A stretch of 64,000 nt of DNA. It comes from Anaerolineae bacterium. Lineage in GTDB: Bacteria > Chloroflexota > Anaerolineae > Caldilineales > Caldilineaceae. Below are positions 37,801 to 46,600 of this stretch, in pieces. The notes under the pieces were generated by a model. It was not told the origin of the DNA. It was given only the letters and a program-made list of their open reading frames with translations, and ran no database searches. The position numbers and the translations under genes were made by a program. Within the stretch, counting starts at the first letter, position 1. Each line of letters begins with the position of its first letter. The DNA lies in NCBI GenBank assembly GCA_030432295.1, contig JAUIHI010000025.1, positions 35,956-99,955 on the forward strand, written 5' to 3'.

Positions 37801-37950
37801 AGCGACACAATGCAGGTTGCCTTACCCCAGGACATACTCCCGGGGGATTATTCGATTCGTATGGGGCTGTACGACCAGACCGGGCGACTTCCATTTGCGT
37901 CTGGTGATGGTGACAGTATTCTTTTGGAGAAGGTCTTGACGATAGAGTAG
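34867..37950 (+). CDS. GT-C membrane glycosyltransferase, longer paralogue
   Basis: 1027 residues. TM helices span roughly 20-470, with LTDDAYIAFRYVSNSL and WNPPPFQPVEGYTSFLWV in the first outer loop and LTRPDGLLF further on, as in other GT-C proteins. A long soluble region (about 480-740) contains DGLGLNDRVVARNPDIYPTN. The C-terminal ~270 residues repeat the architecture of the preceding gene, with near-identical blocks (AQNDRRPFDGRFPTAVWR in both). The pair is a tandem duplication with diverged catalytic halves. The DNA is richer in A+T than the flanking purine genes, which may mean transfer. The acceptor is unknown. Confidence 0.78.
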   Translation: MNLQANPAGPRQSFERADLVQIGVLSILGLVGLVYGWRLFWFLTDDAYIAFRYVSNSLLGYGYVWNPPPFQPVEGYTSFLWVFLLDVVWRVFGVAPPDSANVISLLFAGLTLLCSIALSWHLLSHSRFRRHRLFFTFLLLVWILTNRTFLAWTSSGLETAMFNFLIALWLFYLLVVRPYSVSWLLGISASSALIYLTRPDGLLFVSVTVVLVGFSFYVQWRQGRIQRQGFFAWVPLGVVPFHLLWRWRTYGDWLPNTYYAKTVSAIDPLQSGVRYLLSFAIEYALWFAFILLLALCIGELIQRRNAIPRFFGYDIGLGQMVLQPAIPFRSLETDKPSFRLSWILFVGMAMGIAGLLTGRTELGLILLASTALGVVLLSVLNLSLVRAIAVLTIFLHVSYYTLLVGGDHFEFRVYSHLIPFLFLGFLWVLDKTGLALRQSATLAILFIVFSWPIPWTHWLATHNITSREDSIFLKASVSEAMAQRFGVLPGPMLGYLDLYDRLQFWLIDRAIGLRHQEHKSFHEFLIDELPTRSVGQTLGQGEYPVLLAASVGVVSWVLPRVNIIDGLGLNDRVVARNPDIYPTNWMAHQRMPPVGYLDCFSPDLLWQGTISEIPRTLELTATDIRECESGYAQIVQARQHDYDRIAEWLQKHSAANQTIATTAVIGGGDLSNRNILVGEIGLKNWLHTIVYKLTESWPDFVISVPYPHWDTIVSLWWFQDAYEVVDDFGDLTLFRRKESEKLFWNIPIDARYTGGLAIEQAAIATKDIQSVSNLDAWLHFNVSQGQAVDYQLTFFLIDTQTDKRTDSQSEWPFGDYLLFPTSAWLENSDVAVPLRLSVPDDLAAGSYRLGMFVYDPATGQGLTLANAPDVDYPEVQFGYFRLGDPPVPTRPAGLTERSVQTRWEEGIGLASVGLPNHPLRSGDVLPLYLTWRAYAETDRDLTVFLHVLNADGEIVAQNDRRPFDGRFPTAVWRVDEELSDTMQVALPQDILPGDYSIRMGLYDQTGRLPFASGDGDSILLEKVLTIE

Positions 37951-38117
37951 TTACCCTGAGAATGCGACCTCCTTTGTCCGCCCTTCTCCCCGTTTGACAA
38001 ACCACCCATTCCAGCGTACAAACAGAGAAGACCGCGGACTACAGACCGCAAGCCGACATCCGCTTCTGTCTGCCGTCCTTCGTCCACTATCAATCTTCCA
38101 CTCAAAGGAGCCAACCC

Positions 38118-39038
38118 ATGACCCCCCTCTCCCTTTCCGGCGTCTTTGCCCCGGTCCTTACGCCAATGGACGAAGACTTGAACATCGATCTGCCCCTCTA
38201 TATTGAGTTTTGCAACTGGCTGCTGGATACGGGCTGTCACGGCCTAGTCCTCTTCGGCACAAACAGCGAGGCCACCAGCTTCTCTACTGCCGAGCGCATG
38301 GCCGCGCTCGATGCAGTCATCGAGGCCGGTATCCCGGCTGAAAAATTGGTCGTCGGCAACGGCACAGCCGCCATCACCGACGGGGTGGACCTGGCCCGCC
38401 ACGCCCTGGCCAGCGGCTGCCACGGGGTGATGACCCTGCCGCCCTTCTACTACCCCAAGGTCAGCGACGAGGGGCTTTTCCGGGCCTTCGCCTACATCGC
38501 CGACCGGGTGGGCGATCCGGCCCTGAAGATGTACTTCTACCACATCCCCCAGATCAGCGGCATTGGCCTGAGTGCGGACCTGCTGGATCGGCTGGCCTCC
38601 GAATATCCCGGCGTGGCAGCAGGCGTCAAGGATAGCAGCGGCGACCCGGAAAATCTGCGCCGTTTTCATCAGGTGGCCGCGGCCCATCCCGGCTTCTCCA
38701 TCTTCTGCGGAACCGAGAGCCTGCTTCTGGCCAACCTGCGTGGAGGCGGCGCGGGCTGTATCTCTGGCATGGCCAATGTGATCCCCGACCAGATTCGCGA
38801 CCTCTACGAGAACTGGCAGGCTGCCGACGCTGACAGTGCGCAGGCCCAACTCAACTGGCTGCGCAACGCGGCCCTGGGCACTGGCTACAACGCCATCGCC
38901 GTGGCCAAGGCTCTCACCGCGGCCCGCACCGGCGCGGCTGGTTGGACACGGGTGCGCCCGCCTCTGGTCGCCCTCACCCCGGCCCAGCAGCAGATGCTCC
39001 ACGCCGCGGTGGCCGAAGCCGAGCCTGTGCTGGCCTAA
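38118..39038 (+). CDS. DapA-family aldolase, probable 2-keto-3-deoxygluconate aldolase
   Basis: 306 residues. Schiff-base Lys171 is in AAGVKDSSGD, catalytic Tyr141 in YFYHIPQISG, and LFGTNSEATSFS stands at the usual GTTGE site. This is the class I pyruvate-aldolase barrel shared by dihydrodipicolinate synthase, N-acetylneuraminate lyase and KDG aldolase. GTNSE instead of GTTGE argues against true DapA. The next gene is mannonate dehydratase, which makes 2-keto-3-deoxygluconate, so KDG aldolase is the likely role (context inference). AAAGGAG precedes the ATG. Confidence 0.78.
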   Translation: MTPLSLSGVFAPVLTPMDEDLNIDLPLYIEFCNWLLDTGCHGLVLFGTNSEATSFSTAERMAALDAVIEAGIPAEKLVVGNGTAAITDGVDLARHALASGCHGVMTLPPFYYPKVSDEGLFRAFAYIADRVGDPALKMYFYHIPQISGIGLSADLLDRLASEYPGVAAGVKDSSGDPENLRRFHQVAAAHPGFSIFCGTESLLLANLRGGGAGCISGMANVIPDQIRDLYENWQAADADSAQAQLNWLRNAALGTGYNAIAVAKALTAARTGAAGWTRVRPPLVALTPAQQQMLHAAVAEAEPVLA

Positions 39039-39055
39039 ACGATAAAGCAGCAAAG

Positions 39056-39097
39056 CGATAGAGCGTTGAAGCGATCATCTGTTTCAACGCTCTATCG
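39056..39097. repeat. GCGATAGAGCGTTGAA-type palindrome
   Basis: A perfect 15-bp stem 39056-39070 with 39083-39097, 12-nt loop. The same family is seen at 53162-53230. Confidence 0.75.
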
Positions 39098-39132
39098 TTC
39101 TAACGTTCCAATGCTTTCCCACGGAGACTCTT

Positions 39133-40104
39133 ATGACCTACAAAATGCGTATCGGTCTGGGCCAGTTCAACGAACTGAGCGATGAACGGTTGACTTATAT
39201 CAAGCAGTTGGGCGCAGACGATTTTCTGATGAATACGCCCAAGCTTCCCGGCGACGCCCGCTGGGAGTACGAGGATCTGCTGGCCTGGCGCCAGCAGGCT
39301 GACGCGGCTGAACTGCGTCTGATGGCCCTGGAAAATGTGCCCGTCAAATTCTACGACAAAGCGATGCTGGGCCTGCCGGGCCGGGACGAACAGATCGAGC
39401 ATATGCAGGCCACCATCCGCAATATGGGCAAAGCTGGTATCCCTATTCTCGGCTACCACTGGATGCCCAACAGCGTCTGGCGCACCCAGCCCCCGGCGGA
39501 ACTGCGGGGCGGAGCCAAAGGCACTCGCTTCAACCTGGCCGAGCACGACCCGGCCCAACTGACCCACGGGCGGGTCTTTTCCGCGGACGAGATGTGGGAC
39601 AATTACGTCTACTATCTGGAAGCCATCCTGCCTGTGGCTGAGGAAGCCGGTGTCACCCTGGCCCTGCACCCGGACGATCCCCCGGTGGAATCTCTGGGCG
39701 GCATCGCCCGCATCTTCCACAGCTTCGAAGGCTTCAAACGGGCTATCGACCACTTCGACAGCCCCAACCACGGCCTGGATTTCTGTATGGGCTGCTGGTC
39801 GGAGATGGGCGGCCACGACTACGTAATCGACGCGGTGAAGCACTTTGGCGGGCGGGGGCGCATTGTCTACGTCCACTTCCGGGATGTCCAGGGGCAGGTT
39901 CCCTGCTTCAACGAATGTTTTATCGACGAGGGCAATGTGGATACCCTGGCGGTCATGCAGGCGCTGAAGGATTCGGGCTTCACCGGATTTATGATCACCG
40001 ACCACGTGCCCGCAATGGTGGATGACACCCCCTGGGGCCATCGGGGCCGGGCCTACGCCATCGGCTATATGACTGCGCTCCTGCAGGTGATCAACCGCAC
40101 GTAG
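39133..40104 (+). CDS. uxuA: Mannonate dehydratase
   Basis: 323 residues; a short member of the UxuA family, which is commonly 340-390 residues. A TIM-barrel with metal ligands: TLALHPDDPPVES (His and Asp), GLDFCMGCWSEMG (Cys and Glu nearby), IVYVHFRDVQG and MITDHVPAM. It dehydrates D-mannonate to 2-keto-3-deoxy-D-gluconate in hexuronate breakdown. GGAG precedes the ATG. It follows the DapA-type aldolase, with a palindrome between. No kinase or transporter for the pathway is nearby. Confidence 0.85.
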   Translation: MTYKMRIGLGQFNELSDERLTYIKQLGADDFLMNTPKLPGDARWEYEDLLAWRQQADAAELRLMALENVPVKFYDKAMLGLPGRDEQIEHMQATIRNMGKAGIPILGYHWMPNSVWRTQPPAELRGGAKGTRFNLAEHDPAQLTHGRVFSADEMWDNYVYYLEAILPVAEEAGVTLALHPDDPPVESLGGIARIFHSFEGFKRAIDHFDSPNHGLDFCMGCWSEMGGHDYVIDAVKHFGGRGRIVYVHFRDVQGQVPCFNECFIDEGNVDTLAVMQALKDSGFTGFMITDHVPAMVDDTPWGHRGRAYAIGYMTALLQVINRT

Positions 40105-40143
40105 GGGGCGTTGGCCCGATAGCCGTTCCCACAATCGCACTGA

Positions 40144-40202
40144 AAACGTGCTGCGTGCTTCGTGAAAAGGTCGAGTGATCTTACGTAGCACGCAGCACGT
40201 TT
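40144..40202. repeat. Palindrome with 16-bp perfect arms
   Basis: Arms 40144-40159 (AAACGTGCTGCGTGCT) and 40187-40202 are exact reverse complements, in the uxuA-GT2 gap. There is no T-run; it is probably a dispersed repeat. Confidence 0.75.
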
Positions 40203-40236
40203 CGTGTAGTCAAAATCAATCACCAGTAGACATTCT

Positions 40237-40923
40237 ATGCCCTTCCCCCAAACCGTCACCGTCATCATTCCCGCGCTGAACGAAGCGGGCAACATCGCCG
40301 AACTGGTAGCGGCTGTCCTGGCCCAGCCTGTGGACCAGGTGATCGTTGTGGACAACGGCTCTACGGATGAGACGGGGGCGCGGGCTGAAGCTGCGGGGGC
40401 GCTGGTCGTGCGGGAGGAGCGCCGGGGCTATGGCTATGCCTGTGCAGCCGGGGTGGCCGAAGCCAGCGGGGACATTCTTGTCTTTCTGGACGGGGATTTC
40501 AGCTTTTCGCCCGCGGAACTACCCCGACTCATCGAGCCGATCCAGCAGGGGGCAGTGGACCTGGTGCTGGGGAGTCGGGTGCTGGGCCACATTGCGCCCG
40601 GCGCGATGCCGCCCCACCAGCGTTTTGGCAACCGCCTCACCGCCTGGCTGATGGGCCTGCTCTATCGGGTAAAAGTCACCGATTTGGGACCCTACCGGGC
40701 CGTGCGGGGGGAACTGCTGCGGGGGCTGGGCATGGCCGAGATGACCTACGGCTGGCCCACAGAAATGATGGTAAAGGCAGCCCGACAGGGAGTGAGAATC
40801 CGGGAAGTGCCGGTCAGCTATGCCTCCCGACGCGCGGGCAAATCGAAAGTCAGCGGCACTGTGCGGGGATCGCTCCTGGCCGGGTGGTACATTTTGTCTG
40901 TTACCCTGCGCTATGCCAGATGA
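40237..40923 (+). CDS. Family 2 glycosyltransferase (DPM1/DPG-synthase-like)
   Basis: 228 residues. The GT-A domain starts TVTVIIPALNEAGNI; the nucleotide site IVVDNGSTDETG and the metal-binding DILVFLDGDFSFSP are standard. LGPYRAVRGELL and YGWPTEMMVKA fit the acceptor region of polyprenyl-phosphate-sugar synthases. There is no C-terminal TM pair. It may supply lipid-linked sugar for GT-C enzymes such as those at 32.5-38 kb, but linkage is only by proximity. Confidence 0.85.
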   Translation: MPFPQTVTVIIPALNEAGNIAELVAAVLAQPVDQVIVVDNGSTDETGARAEAAGALVVREERRGYGYACAAGVAEASGDILVFLDGDFSFSPAELPRLIEPIQQGAVDLVLGSRVLGHIAPGAMPPHQRFGNRLTAWLMGLLYRVKVTDLGPYRAVRGELLRGLGMAEMTYGWPTEMMVKAARQGVRIREVPVSYASRRAGKSKVSGTVRGSLLAGWYILSVTLRYAR

Positions 40924-41034
40924 TGACGAATTGTATACACGGATGAAAAGGAACACGGATAGCTTTATACCCTATCCGTGTATACAAAGTTTTTGCATTT
41001 GTTTTCGTGTAGTCATAATTAACCTTCAACACTA

Positions 41035-42243
41035 ATGTCAGCCCAACTCCGTAAAATCCTCCACTTTGATCTGGACGCCTTCTTCTGCGCGGTGGAAGAG
41101 CAGCACAACCCGGCCCTGCGCGGTCTCCCCTTTGCCGTGGGTGGACGCCCGGACCAGCGGGGGGTAGTGGCCTCCTGCTCCTATGCGGCCCGGATGACAG
41201 GCGTGCATTCGGCCATGCCCATGAGCCAGGCCCTACGCCTCTGCCCTGAGCTGGTGATCGTCGACTCGCGGATGGGCAACTACGGCGCGGTCTCCCGTCA
41301 GGTGATGGCGATCCTCCACGAACTGACGCCTCTGGTAGAGCAGCTTTCCATCGACGAAGCCTTTTTGGATGTGACAGGCCGCGCCGAAGACCCGCTGTCC
41401 CTGGCCCGTTCTTTGCAGAACCGGGTGCGGGAGGAACTGGGCCTGCCCGCTTCTCTGGGAGTGGCTACCAACAAACTGGTGGCGAAAATTGCCACGGATG
41501 TGGGCAAAGCTGCCGTGCGCAGCGGCGACTATCCCCGCTCGATTCAGGTGGTGCCGCCGGGAGAGGAAGCTGCTTTCCTGGCTCCCCTGCCCGTGGACGC
41601 ACTGTGGGGGGTGGGGCCGAAGACCGCGGAACGGCTGGCAGCGCTGAACATCCACACCATCGGCGACATTGCCGCCGCATCCGCCGCAGAGATGGCCGAA
41701 CGGTTTGGCAAAAATGGCCGGGACCTGCACCGCCGCGCCCAGGGCATCGACGACCGGGAGATCGTCACCGAGCGGGAGGCCAAGTCCATCAGCCAGGAGA
41801 CGACATTTGTGGCGGATGTGGCCGACGGCGAGGTTCTGCGTCGGGTTGTGGCTGAGCAGGCCGGGCAGGTGGCCCGCCGTCTGGGCCGGGAGAAAATGGC
41901 CGCGCGCACGGTCACGCTCAAACTGCGCTGGCCCGATTTTACAACCATCACCCGGCAGATGACCGGGGAGCAGCCGGTGGCCTCCGGCGAGGAGATCACC
42001 CGCCTGGCCCTGCAACTGCTGACCGACAACCGACCAACCCACCAGCCTGTGCGCCTGATCGGTGTAGGGGTCAGCGGTCTTGGCCCGGCGGAGGATGGGA
42101 TGGGTGTTCGCCAGATGAGCATCTGGGACCTGCCCACAGACCCGGCTCAACAGGCCAAAGCCGATCGGCTCAACGACGCGGTGCAGGCCCTGCGCAAACG
42201 GTTTGGGGAAGATGCGGTACGGCGGGGAAGCGAGATGGGGTGA
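41035..42243 (+). CDS. dinB: DNA polymerase IV (Y family)
   Basis: 402 residues. Metal ligands are Asp12 in LHFDLDAFF and Asp107-Glu108 in LSIDEAFLDV. The palm/fingers are complete (SCSYAARMTGVHSAMP, ASLGVATNKLVAKIA), then the HhH region (ALWGVGPKTAERLAAL) and the little-finger domain (SISQETTFVAD). RQMSIWDLP near the C-terminus may be a beta-clamp-binding peptide. It carries out translesion synthesis. It is transcribed alone and convergent with the AAA gene at 42273. Confidence 0.93.
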   Translation: MSAQLRKILHFDLDAFFCAVEEQHNPALRGLPFAVGGRPDQRGVVASCSYAARMTGVHSAMPMSQALRLCPELVIVDSRMGNYGAVSRQVMAILHELTPLVEQLSIDEAFLDVTGRAEDPLSLARSLQNRVREELGLPASLGVATNKLVAKIATDVGKAAVRSGDYPRSIQVVPPGEEAAFLAPLPVDALWGVGPKTAERLAALNIHTIGDIAAASAAEMAERFGKNGRDLHRRAQGIDDREIVTEREAKSISQETTFVADVADGEVLRRVVAEQAGQVARRLGREKMAARTVTLKLRWPDFTTITRQMTGEQPVASGEEITRLALQLLTDNRPTHQPVRLIGVGVSGLGPAEDGMGVRQMSIWDLPTDPAQQAKADRLNDAVQALRKRFGEDAVRRGSEMG

Positions 42244-42272
42244 TCATTGGGCTTGATTACCCCGGCGAGTGC

Positions 42273-43619
42273 TTACGTAGACTTCGTAGTTGTATTGCGA
42301 TCACCAATTTGTTCCGCATCTCCAGCTACGACCGCTCCTTCTACCTCACCACTCACATTGACCTGATTGCCATCGACATGCGTTGCATCGACGGCGACAG
42401 TGACATTGATGTCCTGGCCGTGGCGACTCTCGTCGCTGGCAACGGCTTCCGGGCTCATTTCATTCTGCAGCCGTTCCCGATGTTGCTCATACCAGGTTCG
42501 GAAAAGCTGGCCGGCTACCCGATAGCTTTCATAGTGGCCGTCGTGGATGGCGAGGCCATTGTAACAAAGCGCATGTACGCCCCGCGAGATATTCAGAGAA
42601 AAATCATTCAGCGCTGCCAATAGTTCCTTTTCTGCAACCCAATCTGTACTATTCAGGAGGGCGTCGTAGGCGAATAGTCCTGCTAACCCGACCGCATTGG
42701 CCCAACCTTCCAAATGTCGGTCTTCTTCATAACGAAAACGAGAGGCCAGCGTCTCTATGAGATTTTCGTCGTACTCTGTTACTGGCCCGGGGTGTGTGCG
42801 CTGTTCTTCCCAGGCATGATGGAGCAGGTATTGGGCCAGGAATGGATGACCGCCGCTATTCGCACACACGATTTCAACCATCTCCGGTGAAAGTGTATCG
42901 TTCCGGGCAGCCAATTCTTTCACTGCCTCATCGTTAAATGCATCCAGGTACTGAAGGGTCAGCACATTCCAGAAGGGAGAGCCTTCCGAGCCGATCAGGA
43001 ATCGTTCGGACCCGGCCAGAATCATAGAAACTTGAGCCGACAGATCGCCCTGGTAGATCATGGAGCGAAACTGGTTGAATAGTTCGTTTACCCATTCCTC
43101 TTCGACAGGTTCATCCATTTCATCAAATAGCAATACGAGACGCACTTCCCCGTAGGGGCTGGGCAACAACTCTAGTATTTCCAATAAACAGTCCTGCAAT
43201 TCATCAAGTTTCAGTTCGGGCTTTTCTATGAGTTCTAAGAACCACGGCTTGTCAATGTTGATAAGCTGAGACCAGGCATTTTTAGCTGGTCTGCGCACGG
43301 CCTTATCGGTGTGGCGACGTACCTCGGCAAGCAACCGGGCCAGGACTTCACCCGCCGATTTGTAATTACTCTCCTTGAAGTCGAAGTAGATGGGTAGCGG
43401 AATCCAATCGCCTGTCGCCTGGGTTTTTGGATCACGCAGTTGGTGGGCAATCACCGATAGCAGGCTGCTTTTGCCAATGCGCCGGCCACCGATCACTGCA
43501 AAGGACGGCCCGTCATCCTGGATTAGCTGCTGGGCGATCTTTTCGACCAAAGGCCAACGCCCCACAAAATGTTCTGGCGCGACCGGTTTTCCGACTTGAA
43601 ATGGATTGCGGGGGGGCAT
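42273..43619 (-). CDS. AAA/STAND-type ATPase with Gly-rich beta tail shared with the caspase
   Basis: 448 residues. Walker A is VIGGRRIGKSSLL (~43-55) and Walker B VRLVLLFDEMDE (~160-172); GGHPFLAQYLLHHAW marks the ATPase lid of the archaeal-type/AAA-like clade. A winged-helix-like part follows (ILASL-type region to VAGQLFRTWYEQ). The last ~45 residues (HVDGNQVNVSGEVEG, EQIGDRNTT) are an evident relative of the caspase tail GNQLNITGTVSG, GRIGDTHTT at 20974-22329. The start lies 4 nt after the stop of the giant receptor gene, so the two are translated together. A signal-transducing NTPase is the best description. Confidence 0.78.
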   Translation of the reverse strand: MPPRNPFQVGKPVAPEHFVGRWPLVEKIAQQLIQDDGPSFAVIGGRRIGKSSLLSVIAHQLRDPKTQATGDWIPLPIYFDFKESNYKSAGEVLARLLAEVRRHTDKAVRRPAKNAWSQLINIDKPWFLELIEKPELKLDELQDCLLEILELLPSPYGEVRLVLLFDEMDEPVEEEWVNELFNQFRSMIYQGDLSAQVSMILAGSERFLIGSEGSPFWNVLTLQYLDAFNDEAVKELAARNDTLSPEMVEIVCANSGGHPFLAQYLLHHAWEEQRTHPGPVTEYDENLIETLASRFRYEEDRHLEGWANAVGLAGLFAYDALLNSTDWVAEKELLAALNDFSLNISRGVHALCYNGLAIHDGHYESYRVAGQLFRTWYEQHRERLQNEMSPEAVASDESRHGQDINVTVAVDATHVDGNQVNVSGEVEGAVVAGDAEQIGDRNTTTKST

Positions 43620-43623
43620 ACCG

Positions 43624-46600
43624 TTACTCCTTCAGTTGATACCGTTGGATCCAGCGTTGGAAGAGACCGAATTGGATATCGAAATTCTCTTCAATGCGTT
43701 CAAGTACAGATCGCTGGTCCAGTTCAAAAAGGGACGCCTCACGGGCATCGCGATCTGTAGCTTGTTCCATCAATCCGTCTTCTGGTTGAGGACCCTTCCG
43801 GGCAAGAAGCCGCAATACATTCCCATTTTCGACGATTTGTGCGGCGAGCCACAGATCGGGGTTCGTGACCTCACCCCATATCCCACGCTCGTTCAACAAA
43901 ATGCTGGTAGCCGGATTGCGGATGAACTTGTTTGCAGCCGTCTGCAACTCATCCAAGCTGATCTCGCTGCCGGTTTCTCGAAGATGGGTCTGGAAAGCGG
44001 CGCTGCAAAGCTGGCGGGCCAGGAAGGGATGTCCGCCGCTTGTTTCCGCCACCAGTGCCATCGCCTCGTCTGGATAGGCCAAGCCCATCTGGCGACCGAT
44101 GTTGCGCACCATTTGAATCGTGTCGTCCCGGCTCAGTGGCGGCAGATAGATTTCGCGAAAGAACTGGTAGAAAGGGTTCTGTTGCTCGGCCCAGCGGTTG
44201 ACCCGGTTGATCGTTGGATCCACCCCGGCCACCAGAAGAGCGAAGTTTCCAGACTCTTGCACCAGCCCCCGCAGGGTCCGACCAAAAGTGAGATAGCGGT
44301 TCAACTCCGCTTCGCCCACTACACTCTCACTTCTGGGAACGATCAGCTCAATTTCATCGACCAGCAGCCCCAGCCGCGCAGGATAATCAGCCTCTGCCAA
44401 TGTCTGCATCAATGCCTGCACTGCGTTGACAAAACCCGCGGTTGGATCATCGCTCTGGGACAACGGCGACCATGAAATTTCTGATGCGTGGGTACGCAGA
44501 GTCTGTTGCCAGGAGTTGAGAATGCGGCCATAGAGACTGCTCAGTTCCACACCTGCTTGCAGGTCCACATAGGCGACCGGGAACGACGCCCGATCGCGGA
44601 TGGCCTGCAACAGCGAACTTTTTCCCATTTTGCGCAGCCCCAGCAGAGCCAGCGGCCGTCCGCTGGTCAACTCTTCCAGCATCTCCTGGGCAAGACTGTC
44701 CCGGCCAAAGAAATTAAGGCGATCAGCTACCGGGTCCCGCACATTGTAGAGATCGCGCTGCCTGCCCAAATAGCGACGCAATAGCTTCTGCAGACCTGCC
44801 TGTTCCCTGCTTTCAACGCGGGCCTGCTGCATGGAAATATCATCAATGAGCACCACCTGAATGCCCTCCGCACGCAAGGCACCAATCTCGATCCAGCCGC
44901 TGTCATCCGGCGTCTGGTTGATCACGGCAAATAGGGTAGCCGTCCTATCAGAAATCGCGCTGGCCTCGTCATGCAGGCTGGAGACTGTTGGGCGGTCCAG
45001 TACCCGGTCCGGGTAGATTCGTACGTAGACATTCCCTTCGATCCATTGATCGTAGCTACCCGTTGTTGGCGTAGCCACAAGACTCAACCCAGCGGCGGAC
45101 GGTTGGAGCGCGAAACCGGCGACCTCCAGGAAACGCTGGGTGAGGGCAACCAGCGGATGTTCCTGTTGCAGGCGCTGGACCAGCACCCGGATGCCGATTT
45201 CGCCTTCGTCATCGCGCAGGGCTTGGGCCAGGCTGGGCACAAGGGCAGTGTAGGTCGCACCGTTGCGAATCAAAAATCGCTCCCGCACCAGCGTATCCAG
45301 CGCGCTGTCGATCTGTGTCTCTGTGAGGGGAACCTGTTTTTCTGTCAGCCAGCGCTGCATATCTTCGCCAGCCATACTATCCGCCATAAGCAGTAGCAGC
45401 AATCGCTCTGCTGGTGACAAACCCTGCCAGCGCGTTCGACATTCCAGGTAGCCTAGACCGACGGCAAGCCATTGGCCCGGGCTGCGACGCATCAACAGAG
45501 GCAATGGTAGACCGCTGCTGCGTGAGAGACCTACCAATCCCACGGCGAACAGAAATAGGACAGCGCCGAAACCACCCAGCCAGGGGGCTAGAATCTGGGC
45601 ATAAGCTTGTGGTGCCTCCAAAGTAACCGGTACTGTGATAATGTTGGAGGGATTGCCGTCCGCGTCCACAGCGCGTAGGGCTAGGGTGCGAACCTCGTCC
45701 GCGGCACCGCGGTTTAGGGAGACCAATTGAATAAAAGAGCCGTCTGCAGTGGTTTGGACCGTTCGCCAGGACGCAGTCTCTATATCTCCGGAGAAGTCCC
45801 AGGCGGCTTGCAACGTGGCCACCTCATCCACAGCGGCGTCGGGATCGCTTACTTGCCAGTGTATGGGCATTATCCCGCCAGCGGCGACGCGCACAGACTC
45901 TTTAGACATTGCTGCTGCATTGCTGATGGGATCGGACTTAAAAACAATTGCGGGCGTATTCTCAGGTAAAGGCGGGGTGGTTGTTGTTGGGGAAGGGAAA
46001 GTCGCATTCTGATCAGAACTGGAAAGAGGCGAAAGGGGATGGGTCGCCAATGGCGAAACCACCTGGGTGGGCAGCGGTGAGATAGTTGGGATGGTTATCG
46101 AATTCGGCGTATTTTCAAACCGGACTTCTGCACCAACTGGCTCTGCGAATGTGAAATCGTCAAAGCTTAGCAGAGTCAGTTGCGGACTTGCATGTACCGT
46201 GATATCAACAGCCGTAAGGCCACCTGCCTGCAAATCAGAACCGAGTACGGTGACATTGAGTTGATACCTGCCATAATCAAGACCGGAAAAGCGCACATCC
46301 GTACTCACCGAGTTAATAGGGAGAGTCTGTGTTTGAACAACTGTGCCTTCAACATTGAGCAAATGGACCTGATAGGCAAAATCCAAGGGGGGTACAATTA
46401 GGCTGCCTGCCTCTATTGAGAATGCAGTTTCATTTGTATCCAGTATGTTGAGGGGATGAGGAATATATCCTTTGATCCGAATCCATGGGTTGTCGCCTGT
46501 AGCGTTAAACACTCTCAGCCCGCTGCCAACGCCATGAAAACTGTTTGTGCTGAGCCAGACTCGTCCTTGACTATCCCTCAGCAACGGCGCTGAACCGCCC

